The notes under the pieces were generated by a model, which made no database searches, was not told where the DNA came from, and saw only the letters and a program-made list of their open reading frames with translations. A stretch of 64,000 nucleotides of DNA. Origin: Mixta intestinalis (lineage in GTDB: Bacteria > Pseudomonadota > Gammaproteobacteria > Enterobacterales > Enterobacteriaceae). Made by a program: the position numbers and the translations under genes. The first letter of the stretch is position 1. Each line of letters begins with the position of its first letter. The stretch covers positions 4,464,001-4,528,000 of the forward strand of contig NZ_CP028271.1 in the NCBI RefSeq assembly GCF_009914055.1, given 5' to 3'. Positions 17,323 through 26,183 of the stretch are shown here, piece after piece.

Positions 17323-18780
17323 TTAATGTTTGGAGGTAGAAACCGTAGATTGATGAGGCTGTAACCCAGGCGGCGCGCTTTCCACCGGATCCCGATCCTG
17401 TTCATCGCCCACCGCATGCCCGAAGACTTCCGGCAGCAGGAAAATAGAGGCGAGGAAGGCGCAGAACGGTGCGATAGCGATAATCATCGAGGCCAGCGGC
17501 ACGCCGACCGCGTCAAACAGGGCCGGGAACACCAGCGTGGTGACGAAGGCGGTTACTTTCACAATGGTATAGCCGATACCGGACGCCACGCCGCGGTAGC
17601 GCGGTTTTGCCACCAGAGAGATCACCGTCATTCCGCTTTCGGAATCCCAGTAGTGGCCCCACAGCATCAGCGCCGCACCGAAGATGATAAAAGCGAAGCT
17701 GCTGCTGTAGACGCCCCACGCCGAAACCGAAATGCCGATGGTGACCAGCAGGAAGCCATACTTGCTCAGCCCCTTATGGCCCAGCTTCGGCAGCAGTAGC
17801 GGGCCGACGAACGCCGAGAGCGCGGCGATACAGTTCACTGCCAGCAGCGCGAGGTTGTTCTGCACCTGCCCGGAAATACCGATGGTGACGAGGATCAGCG
17901 GCAGAAAGAAAGAGAAGGCGTAGTTTTCAAACGACTGCACGGCGCAGGAGAACCAGCCGAACAGCGTGGTACGGCGGGTAAAGGGACGGCGGAACAGATC
18001 GTGCAGCGTCTCTTTTAGCGTGGGATCGGCGATGACAACGTTTTCATCCGGCAGAATATCGTCCAGTAAGCGTCCGTCCTGCTCGCCATAATATTCACGT
18101 GAGGCCTGTTTCGCCTCGATAAAGCGTCCACGTTCCACAAACCAGGCGGGCGTTTCCGGCAGCTCGCGCCGCATAAAAAGCAGCAGGCAGGCGGGAATCG
18201 CCGGAACCGCCAGCACGATGCGCCAGATATAGTCAGGATGAACCTCAAGCATTACCAGCGTTGTTACCAGCAGAATGGCGGCGATAATGCCGAGCGCGAA
18301 CATAAACTGCCAGCGGTTAGCCATCACTTCGCGCTTGCCTTTCGGCATCACTTCCATTATGTAGGTGAAACCGTTAGCGACGTCGGCACCTACCGGAATA
18401 CCGGCAAGGCAGCGAATAATCGCCAGCCAGTACATATTCGGTGCCAGCCCCTGTAGCACGGCAAAAACAGCGAACAGGATCATCGACCAGAGGAAGATTT
18501 TACGCCGCCCCAGCTTATCGGTGAGCCAGCCGCCGAGCAGCGCGCCAATCACCGCACCAAGCTGGGTGCCCGCAGCGGTAAAACCTAATAGCCAGCTACT
18601 GGGTTCATAAATATCTTTTAGCGCGAATAAAATAAAGGCCATGGAATAAATATCCCACGACTCAATTAATAACGCGGTGATCATCAGCCAGCCTGCTTTA
18701 GTGCAGCCGGGCGCTTCCTGGAGGTCGAGTCTTTTTTTTGCTTTCTGAATAATAAATTCGATATGTTGCTGCTGGTACAT
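17323..18780 (-). CDS. MFS sugar or sugar-acid transporter
   Basis: This is a 485-residue major facilitator protein with about twelve transmembrane segments. It shows GGWLTDKLGRRKIFLWS (about 79-95) after helix 2, RCLAGIPVGADVANGFTYIMEVMPKGKR in helices 4-5 and PETPAWFVERGR at the end of the first half, all sugar-porter-like. ATG at 18780 has GAGAGGATTAT upstream. It lies mid-operon, 153 bases after the isomerase gene, with a GGGG..CCCC hairpin in the gap that may adjust expression. Together with the MHS carrier at 22701 the locus has two different carriers, perhaps for the free sugar and its acid. Confidence 0.85.
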   Translation of the reverse strand: MYQQQHIEFIIQKAKKRLDLQEAPGCTKAGWLMITALLIESWDIYSMAFILFALKDIYEPSSWLLGFTAAGTQLGAVIGALLGGWLTDKLGRRKIFLWSMILFAVFAVLQGLAPNMYWLAIIRCLAGIPVGADVANGFTYIMEVMPKGKREVMANRWQFMFALGIIAAILLVTTLVMLEVHPDYIWRIVLAVPAIPACLLLFMRRELPETPAWFVERGRFIEAKQASREYYGEQDGRLLDDILPDENVVIADPTLKETLHDLFRRPFTRRTTLFGWFSCAVQSFENYAFSFFLPLILVTIGISGQVQNNLALLAVNCIAALSAFVGPLLLPKLGHKGLSKYGFLLVTIGISVSAWGVYSSSFAFIIFGAALMLWGHYWDSESGMTVISLVAKPRYRGVASGIGYTIVKVTAFVTTLVFPALFDAVGVPLASMIIAIAPFCAFLASIFLLPEVFGHAVGDEQDRDPVESAPPGLQPHQSTVSTSKH

Positions 18781-18933
18781 ATAATCCTCTCTTATTCTGA
18801 CGGCGGGGAATAACCCCGCAGACGCCAGAACAGATATGTGTTGATCCGCGCCTGTTTATTATTAAAAAGGCGGATTAACCGGATGTTTGCCAGGATCGCT
18901 AACAACGTAAAAATTACATAAGCGAATCGGATC

Positions 18934-20583
18934 TTATTTCATTAATAAATGCGCATCGCCTGCGATAAACACTTTTATATTTTGCGTCAGCGCCTGAGCA
19001 ATAAATGCATTCAGCACTTCGGATAATACATTCTCCTCTACGTAAGCCAGACTAAGATGATTGCTCTGGTGTCCCGCCATTAAATCATCGCGGGAGACGC
19101 CATCAAGTACCGCATTAAGCAGCGGCCACTCATAGTTGGTGGCTTTACGGCGACGCTCAAATTCTGCCTGCGGCAGTTCGACCGCGGTGCCGGTGCCGAT
19201 ATGCATAATCACCTGTGAACCTTCATAGTGGGCTCGCGCCCAGATAAAGCGTCCGGCTTTGCCCTGGCCGGCGATAGTGGAACCGCCATAGGGGAAAAAC
19301 ATCGCCGGTTGACGATAGCCGGTCGCGCCAGCAATACCACCTTTCAGATGGGCGAAGGGAACCGCGCCGGAAATCTCCAGATCCCAGTAAAAGATGCCGT
19401 TATAGTCGCTGCCCCAGCGGATATCGTGCAGGGTGGTTTCGCTCGCCATCCCCAGCGCGCCAAGCAGTTTTGCCAGCATCACCTGTGGGATAGCGCTGCC
19501 CATATCGACTTCGTTTACGCAGGTAATGGGCGCGTCCGGGCAGATAATCTCGCCCTGCTCATCGGGAATCGGAAAGCGTTCGGCGTTGCCGATAGCGCCT
19601 TCGGCAAAGTCTGAGGCGGCGCAGCTATCCTTCAGACCCTGCTGATACTGCACGCCTACCGCCGACAGCCCGAAGCGACGTACAAAACGTGCCATAGCGA
19701 TCATCATCGCGCACTGCTCCAACACCTGCTCACGGGTCAGCTCCTTTGCGCTATCCTGACCGAAGGTAAACTGCATACCGCGCTGCTCATACCATTCCAG
19801 GCAGGCTTCGCGTAGTTCCTGGGGCACTTTACTCATCTCAACCAGCAGCGCCGACTGGGAGAGTGACTCCACCGGCATGCCGATATCGATCATCGCCTTT
19901 TGCGGGAAAACGCCGTTGATCATCCCCATACAGAAAGTATCAAACAGGCCGATGATCGCTTTATGCCTGAGGATCGCCTGGCCAACTTTAACGCCAATCT
20001 GTCCCGCTTCGCTTGCCAGCAGCGGCGCGCTGGCGGCAACGGGATGCAGATAGCCGAGTTTGTGGCTGAGATGCCCATCGCGCAGCCAGGTTTCCAGCCC
20101 GCGCATAAAGGCTTCATCGCTAAAGGTTTCTGACCACAAACGTGAGTAAGGGCGCTCAAGGCTGGTCAGGCATCCCGCCATGCAGAGCATGCCCACCAGG
20201 CCAGGCCAGGTGCCGTCGAAGTTTGCCAGCAGCAAAACCGGGCCACGGTGGTGAACCAGCGACGGGGCGATATGGTGTGAATATTGCCAGGCGGTGAGCA
20301 GTACGATAACCGGCGCATCGGGATCGATTCTGGCGAACAGCGCGCTGCCCTCCTGCTGGCTGCTGATAAACCCGTGACCGCGGCTTTCGTTTACCGGATG
20401 CGCACGACGCAGGCGATATCCCAGTTTTTCCAGCGCGCTGGCAAGGCGCTGCTCGAACAGTTGTTGTGTTGGCCAACAGGTGACGTTGGCCGGTTCACGT
20501 AAATCGGCATTGGTCACCATTAATACTTCGCCGGGCTGCGCCGTGATGGTTTCGGCTTCTTCGGCCAGGGTGAGATTCAGCAT
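18934..20583 (-). CDS. L-fucose/D-arabinose isomerase-like protein
   Basis: This 549-residue protein fits the length and layout of the fucose isomerase family (FucI about 590 residues). N-terminal Rossmann-like regions are followed by the GMINGVFPQKAMIDIGMPVESLSQ block. Acidic candidates for the Mn2+ site lie in VNEVDMGSAIPQ and WDLEISGAVP, and a GHQSNH histidine lies near the C-terminus. Sequence matches to FucI are partial, so it may be a distinct subgroup. FucI-type enzymes also isomerise D-arabinose to D-ribulose, and the next gene upstream resembles a D-ribulokinase. The pair could turn D-arabinose into D-ribulose 5-phosphate. The start overlaps the kinase stop by seven bases. Confidence 0.65.
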   Translation of the reverse strand: MLNLTLAEEAETITAQPGEVLMVTNADLREPANVTCWPTQQLFEQRLASALEKLGYRLRRAHPVNESRGHGFISSQQEGSALFARIDPDAPVIVLLTAWQYSHHIAPSLVHHRGPVLLLANFDGTWPGLVGMLCMAGCLTSLERPYSRLWSETFSDEAFMRGLETWLRDGHLSHKLGYLHPVAASAPLLASEAGQIGVKVGQAILRHKAIIGLFDTFCMGMINGVFPQKAMIDIGMPVESLSQSALLVEMSKVPQELREACLEWYEQRGMQFTFGQDSAKELTREQVLEQCAMMIAMARFVRRFGLSAVGVQYQQGLKDSCAASDFAEGAIGNAERFPIPDEQGEIICPDAPITCVNEVDMGSAIPQVMLAKLLGALGMASETTLHDIRWGSDYNGIFYWDLEISGAVPFAHLKGGIAGATGYRQPAMFFPYGGSTIAGQGKAGRFIWARAHYEGSQVIMHIGTGTAVELPQAEFERRRKATNYEWPLLNAVLDGVSRDDLMAGHQSNHLSLAYVEENVLSEVLNAFIAQALTQNIKVFIAGDAHLLMK

Positions 20584-22214
20584 AAGACGTTCTCCTGTAG
20601 GGGCGGGTCTTGTCGCGTAGGGGTCATGAGGTCAGTAAAGCGTTGTTGAGCCTGCTGCTGGTCATACATCATCAGGCAGACCTGATATTTCGCCTGGTGG
20701 AAGGCCTGCACGTCAGGATCGCGGTTGGCCTGAACGGTACGCCCACGATGGCTCATTGCGGCTACGGCTTCTGGAAGGGTGGCGAAATCGCCGCAGGCTA
20801 CGCTGCCGAGCAGGGCGGCACCGAGGGTAACGGCGTCATCTTCACGCGCAAGATGAATATCGCAGCCGGTGGCGTTGGCGTATTCACGCAGCCACAGCGG
20901 GTTTTTCGTTGCGCCGCCGCACATCATAATGCGTGAAACCTGATGGCCTGCGGCGCGCATCGCCTCGATGATATGACGGGTGCCGTAGGCTATCGCCTGG
21001 AGCGTGGCGAGATATAAACGCGCCAGCCCCAGCGGGCCGCTTTCCAGCGTCAGGCCATATATCGCACCGCGCGCCTGGGGATTTGCTCGTGGAGAGCGGT
21101 TGCCGTGATGATCGCCCAGCACATGCAGTAGGCGGGTAGGCCAGCGTTCCTGCGCTTCCAGGGTATCTACCCACTGGTTAAGCAGCTGGAAAACTGAGAC
21201 GCCCTGAGCGCTGGCTTCCTGTTGCAGAGCAGGCCAGTAAGCATGCTGTTGCAGCGTCCATTCAACCAGCGCGCCAGCGGCGCTTTGTCCCCCTTCGTTC
21301 AGCCACCAGTCCGGCAGCATCGCTCCCCAGTAAGGCCCCCAGATGCCGGGTATCTCGATCGGCTGCTGGCTGACGATCATATGGCAGTTAGAGGTGCCGC
21401 TAATGATCGCCAGGCTACCCGCCGGCTGACCACCGCTGAGCGCCAGGCCACCGGCGTGCGCGTCAATGATCCCGCTTGCCACGGCTACATCGTCGCTAAG
21501 CCCCCACTGTGAAGCGATGGTGGGCTTCAGCTGGCCCGCTTTCTCGCCGAGGTTAAGCACTACAGGTGGGATCTTATCGATCGCGTCTTCCAGGCCAACG
21601 GCACGCAGCAGCGTGGCGCTGAAACGCTGCTCGTGCGCCAGATAGTTCCACTTGCAGGTTAGGGTACAAACGCTGGCGACGTCGCTGCCGCAGGCGCGCC
21701 AGACGAGGTAATCCGCCAGATCGAACAGCCGCCAGATCCGCCGATAACGATCGGGAAAATGGCGCTTCAGCCAGAGGATCTTTGGCAGCTCCATCTCGAC
21801 GCTGACTTCACCGCCAACGTAGCGTAGCGCGTCATCATGCGTCTGGTTGATCGTCCGGGCTTCCTGCTGCGCCCGGTGATCCATCCACATAATGATATCG
21901 CGCTCGGCCTCTCCCTCCGGGGAAACGGAGATACCGCTGCCGTCATGGGCGACGGCTACCAGCGAGCAGGTGGCATCGAAGCCCACGGCACGGATCAATG
22001 CCGGATCGATAGCTGAAGCCTTAACGCATTCGTTGACGGCGTCGCAGACAGCCTGCCAGATCTCACCGGAAGATTGCTCAACGCGATCGTCAGCGCCATG
22101 AAACTGACTGACAGGTTTGACGATAAAAGCCAGCCTTTCCCCGGTGCTGGCGAAAATTCCTGCCCTGACGCTGCCTGAGCCAACGTCAATGCCGATATAT
22201 GCATGTCCGCTCAT
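20577..22214 (-). CDS. FGGY-family carbohydrate kinase, D-ribulokinase-like
   Basis: This 545-residue sugar kinase has an N-terminal phosphate-binding block DVGSGSVRAG at 10-19. TCSLV at 82-86 is described as a signature of the D-ribulokinase branch (human FGGY and yeast Ydr109c). The late catalytic aspartate lies in SGIIDAHAGG, and the nucleotide-site block is ISGTSNCHM. It is the first gene of the seven-gene operon. ATG at 22214 has AGAGGG upstream, and a LacI-type operator sits just before that. The likely reaction is ATP-dependent phosphorylation of a ketopentose such as D-ribulose. L-ribulose or another ketose is not excluded. Confidence 0.85.
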   Translation of the reverse strand: MSGHAYIGIDVGSGSVRAGIFASTGERLAFIVKPVSQFHGADDRVEQSSGEIWQAVCDAVNECVKASAIDPALIRAVGFDATCSLVAVAHDGSGISVSPEGEAERDIIMWMDHRAQQEARTINQTHDDALRYVGGEVSVEMELPKILWLKRHFPDRYRRIWRLFDLADYLVWRACGSDVASVCTLTCKWNYLAHEQRFSATLLRAVGLEDAIDKIPPVVLNLGEKAGQLKPTIASQWGLSDDVAVASGIIDAHAGGLALSGGQPAGSLAIISGTSNCHMIVSQQPIEIPGIWGPYWGAMLPDWWLNEGGQSAAGALVEWTLQQHAYWPALQQEASAQGVSVFQLLNQWVDTLEAQERWPTRLLHVLGDHHGNRSPRANPQARGAIYGLTLESGPLGLARLYLATLQAIAYGTRHIIEAMRAAGHQVSRIMMCGGATKNPLWLREYANATGCDIHLAREDDAVTLGAALLGSVACGDFATLPEAVAAMSHRGRTVQANRDPDVQAFHQAKYQVCLMMYDQQQAQQRFTDLMTPTRQDPPLQENVLC

Positions 22215-22228
22215 GGTTTTCCCTCTTT

Positions 22229-22244
22229 GCTAACTCGAATTAGC
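22229..22244 (-). promoter_or_regulatory. Operator copy 2 of the LacI-type regulator
   Basis: GCTAACTCGAATTAGC is a 16-bp palindrome with one imperfect pair, centred on CG. It ends directly before the ribosome-binding site of the kinase gene, so bound repressor would lie downstream of the operon promoter. Confidence 0.8.
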
Positions 22245-22290
22245 AAATTAGGTCAAAAGAAAAGCAGGAACAATTGCTTTACCGGGAATT

Positions 22291-22306
22291 TGTGATGGCT
22301 ATCAAG
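22291..22306 (-). promoter_or_regulatory. Possible CRP site
   Basis: TGTGATGGCTATCAAG matches the CRP consensus TGTGA-N6-TCACA at TGTGA and TCA. It lies about 80 bases upstream of the kinase start, compatible with catabolite control. One degenerate half-site keeps confidence low. Confidence 0.35.
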
Positions 22307-22604
22307 ATGCTTTTTTTAATTGATTGATTTTTAATATTTATTCTATTGACTCTTTTCCAGTTGACGATGGCTTTTTGCTTCCACAAAGGAACGGGTAGCG
22401 ACAGATAAAGAGGCTGGGAGAATCGCTTCTGATATCTGAAAGCTATTCGGTAATTTATTTAAGTTGCTGAAATAAAAGTGATTATATTGATATTTCACCG
22501 GGAGGGTTTTAACCGACAACGCAAGAGGGCAGACAAATTTTAGCCGATCTTGTTCACATTCTAGTATTATTTACGTTGTGAATATTTGTGCGTTGGTATA
22601 ATTA

Positions 22605-22620
22605 GCTAATTCGAGTTAGC
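22605..22620 (+). promoter_or_regulatory. Operator copy 3 of the LacI-type regulator
   Basis: GCTAATTCGAGTTAGC is the complement of copy 2. It lies about 80 bases upstream of the MHS carrier start, placing that gene in the same regulon. Confidence 0.8.
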
Positions 22621-22700
22621 TATCAGTGTTATTACTCCCATCAATGTGGTTAGTCAGACGCAGATCGATTTGACAATAACTATTCAGGACTGAGGATTGA

Positions 22701-24062
22701 ATGATGACCATGATTACCTCGCCAGCCATTACCCCTGCGAAAAACGAACAAGTATCACTGCATAAACAGGAACGCAGAAAGCTGTTAACCGTGCTGGGTT
22801 CCGGGCTTTCCGGCACCACCATTGAATTTTATGATTTTTTTATCTACGGAACGGCTGCCGCGTTGGTTTTCCCGTCGCTGTTCTTCCCCAATCTTTCGCC
22901 GCTGATGGCACTGCTGGTTTCGTTTCTGACGCTGTCGATTACCTTTGTTAGTCGTCCGATTGGTGCCATCGTTTTTGGTCACTATGGCGATAAGATCGGG
23001 CGTAAAAAATCGCTGGTGCTGTCGTTAATGATCATGGGGATCTCCACTTTTCTGATTGGCCTGATACCCAGCTATAACAGCATCGGTAACGCTGCGCCGT
23101 TGATCCTGATTTTCCTGCGCCTCTGCCAGGGGTTTGCGATAGGCGGCGAGTGGGGCGGCGCAACCACGCTGATCACTGAATATGCGCCACGCAACCGCCG
23201 TGGTTTCTTTGGCACATTCGTACAGTTAGGCAACGTGCTGGGGCTGTTTATCGCCACCGCTGTGTTTGCGCTGGTGGTGATGCTGCCGGAGGAGGATTTG
23301 ATGTCGTGGGGCTGGCGGGTGCCGTTCCTGCTGAGTATTGCGCTGCTGTTTGTCGGCATGTTTATTCGTTCGCGCATTGAAGAGACGCCGGTATTTAAAG
23401 AAAACCAGAAGCAGCAGACATCACAAAGCGCCGGGCAGAAATTTCCGGTGCTGACGGTGCTGAAACATCATCGTAAAGCGGTTTTCCTGGCGATGGGCAT
23501 GCGCATGGGGGAGATTGTGCTGGGTTGGTTAACGGTGGCCTTTTTTATGTCCTACGTGACGCGAGAGCTGAATTTTACCCGTGAAACGGCGTTGAACGGA
23601 TTGCTGCTGGCAAGCTTCGTCGGCATCTTTACTTTCCCATTCTTTGGCTGGCTGTCGGATAAAATTGGCCGCCGTCCGGTCTATCTTGCCGGTGCCGCCA
23701 TTACCCTAATTTTTGCTTTTCCGCTGTTCTGGATGATCGATTCCGGCTCGGTGAAGATGTTTATGTTTGCCACCACCTTCTGTTATTCCGTCGGCCTTGG
23801 CATGATGTTTAGCGTCCAGCCCGCCTTTTTCTCAGAGCTGTTTGATACCAGCGTGCGCTACACCGGCGTGTCGCTGGGCTTTCAGTTGGCGAATATCGTC
23901 GGCGGGCTGACGCCAATGATCGGCACGCTGCTGATTGCCTGGTCAGGCGGTGCCTCCTGGCCGATTTCGCTGTTTCTTGCCTGCATGGCGTTGGTCACCA
24001 TCCTGTGCGTCTGTATGACCCGAGAAAGCTATAACGATGAGCTGAATGCGCTGAAGAAATAG
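22701..24062 (+). CDS. MFS transporter, metabolite:H+ symporter (MHS) family
   Basis: This is a 453-residue carrier with about twelve membrane segments. MHS-family marks are TTIEFYDFFIYGTAAALVFP in helix 1, FGHYGDKIGRKKSLVLSL after helix 2, LRLCQGFAIGGEWGGATTLITEYAP in helix 4, and PAFFSELFDTSVRYTGVSLGFQ in the second half. Relatives carry shikimate, proline or betaine, alpha-ketoglutarate and similar metabolites with protons. ATG at 22701 follows GAGGA. The ATG at 22704 is an equally good start. It is divergent from the seven-gene operon and carries the same operator, so it probably imports the locus substrate or a related acid. Confidence 0.87.
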   Translation: MMTMITSPAITPAKNEQVSLHKQERRKLLTVLGSGLSGTTIEFYDFFIYGTAAALVFPSLFFPNLSPLMALLVSFLTLSITFVSRPIGAIVFGHYGDKIGRKKSLVLSLMIMGISTFLIGLIPSYNSIGNAAPLILIFLRLCQGFAIGGEWGGATTLITEYAPRNRRGFFGTFVQLGNVLGLFIATAVFALVVMLPEEDLMSWGWRVPFLLSIALLFVGMFIRSRIEETPVFKENQKQQTSQSAGQKFPVLTVLKHHRKAVFLAMGMRMGEIVLGWLTVAFFMSYVTRELNFTRETALNGLLLASFVGIFTFPFFGWLSDKIGRRPVYLAGAAITLIFAFPLFWMIDSGSVKMFMFATTFCYSVGLGMMFSVQPAFFSELFDTSVRYTGVSLGFQLANIVGGLTPMIGTLLIAWSGGASWPISLFLACMALVTILCVCMTRESYNDELNALKK

Positions 24063-24251
24063 CGATTACCGAAGAAACCTGTCCGGCAGCTTAAAGGTAA
24101 CTGGCTGCCGATGCGGTAAACGGCACTAAATAGTTAGTGCACTTCTGTTTCCGGGAGAAAGGCAAAACCCGCAATACAGTACGACAGAATAGCCGGAGCT
24201 GCCCGGTTTAATTATTCTGAGTTTATTGCGTTATCTGTAAACGAGTGTTAA

Positions 24252-24527
24252 TTATGATTTTCTGCATTTAATTCCTTTCATAATAATCGAATAGACAACA
24301 ATAGTGACCAGAATGTTAAGACCCATTTTCAACAGGCTATCAATAAAATCATAAGGTTCAGGGTAATCCTCTCCTAATAATATTCGAGAAAGATTTATTG
24401 CCGTATCAAGGCTCATTTCACCGGTAAGCCGATCAACAGCCCAGCCATAGGGAATGAGAAACGCACATACCATGAAGATGGCGAAAAATAACAGAGCTTT
24501 CAGTATCATCCGTAGCAGTGATTTCAT
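24252..24527 (-). CDS. Small hypothetical membrane protein
   Basis: This 91-residue ORF has two hydrophobic segments, about residues 5-27 (MILKALLFFAIFMVCAFLIPYGW) and 65-84 (MGLNILVTIVVYSIIM). A polar loop with EDYPEPYDFIDSL separates them and the tail is basic. ATG at 24527 is preferred over an upstream in-frame TTG. No family is recognised. It sits alone between the sugar locus and the defence island, where base composition becomes AT-rich. It may belong to the island or be a small host gene. Confidence 0.5.
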   Translation of the reverse strand: MKSLLRMILKALLFFAIFMVCAFLIPYGWAVDRLTGEMSLDTAINLSRILLGEDYPEPYDFIDSLLKMGLNILVTIVVYSIIMKGIKCRKS

Positions 24528-24533
24528 GAGCAA

Positions 24534-25299
24534 TTTTTGTCAATTATGCCGCCGTCCCGATAAAGTGCAAAGTTTATACCAAAACGAGCGTCAGTCTACA
24601 AAATAAATGATTTGAATTTTTAGCTAACTAAGTTGTTTTTTCCTGATTTAACGGCTTTTTATTCGCTACCGTTGCTAATATATCCTCAGACTGGAAGCGG
24701 GAAGGTTTTAATTAATGGTTTGTTCAGATTGACTCTCAGTTATCTGTAATAATACCTTTTTAAAAGGATTAATAAAAATAAGGGCAGTAAAAATGGAAAG
24801 TGATTTGAAAGGTGAGACTATTTATTTAATTAAGTATAAGGTACTGTTTGTTTTGTATGATGACGTTACTAAGTAGATCGCGAAAATAGATAGGAAATTT
24901 CTACCTACGATGACGTTGATTAACAGTACCGGGCTGGGCGAGTAAAATATTTTTTTCGTTCATGCGGATGAAGCGATAGACGATGGCCATGATATGACGT
25001 ATTTGCTGATATTCACTCCTGTACAGCCCATTTCATGGGTTGCATGTTGCTGTTATCATGTGCTTTGCTGCATAACGCAGAACTTAACAAACCGGCGTTA
25101 AACATGGTTGGTGCGGTAGCCATGGCTAAGCGGGAAAAAGGCGGGAAGGCCTGCTGTAGTTTCTGCTGTTTCAGCGGCATTAGCTGGCTGTTACTATCAT
25201 GCTATAAATAACAAAAATTTTTCAGTATAAAAAGTGAACAGGCACCGGTTAAATAACTGTCTTAAACATTACCTTAATCATTTTTAACGAGCTTAATTT
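24534..25299 (+). other. AT-rich left flank of the defence island with gene debris
   Basis: No intact gene is seen in these 766 bases. A 27-codon frame at 24793-24876 (starting MESDLKGETIYLIKYKVLF) and a short Cys-rich frame near 25104 (ending SGISWLLLSCYK) look like fragments of lost genes. The composition is much more AT-rich than that of the catabolic loci. No tRNA, integrase or clear direct repeat was recognised. Confidence 0.4.
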
Positions 25300-25908
25300 A
25301 TGATGATTACTGAACATGACGTTGTTTTTGTTGATTTGAACACGGACGAATTTGAAGTGTGCGTCAATAACGCTAAAGATATCTGTTTTCATATCCGTGA
25401 CAGGGTAGATTTACATAAGCGTGATATCCTTGAGCGATTTAATAATATCCTGATGGGAGAAGTCGCCGAAAGGATGGTAATAAAATGGCTACATACTCAT
25501 CAAAAATTTGCCGTATCAACCGTTGATAAAGGCTCTCAGGGGCCGGATCGCGGTCACGATATCTTAGTTAAAAATAAAAAAGGAGAGGATATATATTGCT
25601 CGGTTAAGTCATCGCTTTCTGCAAAGTTTGATTTAGTGCAAATTATTAATAAATTCAAACTGGCGACAAAGAAAAGTGAGCTTACCGCAGTCAATATCCA
25701 GGTCTACTTTTGGTTAACCATTGATCCTAAAGAAAATAACCAAAACCGGATAACGGTTCCCAGCCTGAAGCAGGCAGCCATTATCGGCTGGTTTGGTAGA
25801 AAAGATATTACTGAATTCACCAGGTATAATCATGAGCAAAGAGAGGTTCCCGCTATCCCGTTGAGTAAGGCAAGGCCGATGGACAATCTTTTGGTGCATT
25901 TAACGTAA
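25300..25908 (+). CDS. Possible PD-(D/E)xK nuclease-fold protein of the defence island
   Basis: This 202-residue protein has no recognised name. A helix with GEVAERMVIKWL (53-64) is followed by GPDRGHDILVKNKKGEDIYCSVKSS (81-105). The spacing of an acidic residue in the helix, D87 in a beta-hairpin and K103 resembles restriction-endonuclease-like folds. The (D/E)xK position is SVK here, so the acidic residue may have moved to E54 or E57, or the protein may be inactive. It lies 275 bases upstream of a type III mod gene on the same strand. It may be an independent defence or accessory protein. The fold assignment is by eye only. Confidence 0.5.
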   Translation: MMITEHDVVFVDLNTDEFEVCVNNAKDICFHIRDRVDLHKRDILERFNNILMGEVAERMVIKWLHTHQKFAVSTVDKGSQGPDRGHDILVKNKKGEDIYCSVKSSLSAKFDLVQIINKFKLATKKSELTAVNIQVYFWLTIDPKENNQNRITVPSLKQAAIIGWFGRKDITEFTRYNHEQREVPAIPLSKARPMDNLLVHLT

Positions 25909-26183
25909 GAAGATTTACTGCTAACGGTTGTCGCTTATATTGGCTGATAAAATCGGTTCAGTTTATAAAAACAACAGCGTCTTTCTTCAGTTATCGTGAC
26001 GCTCAGCCAGGTTTCATAAATGGAATCGATTTTTATTCCTTGCAGCACTCATCAATTTTACTCCGCTGGCGTAATAATTTATCGCTTAAAAATAATAACC
26101 ATTGAAAAAATACCTTTCTCATGGTAAAAGGGAGGGTCGTGAATCTGGTGTTCACAGTTAGCGGTTAATAGCGGAATAGTCTT

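Larger units (their letters stand above)
22215..22700 (+). other. Divergent control region of the sugar locus
   Basis: This 486-base region separates the kinase operon from the MHS carrier. It has one LacI-type operator near each end (22229 and 22605), and the kinase-proximal end also has a possible CRP site at 22291. The middle is AT-rich. No gene is seen. Confidence 0.7.
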
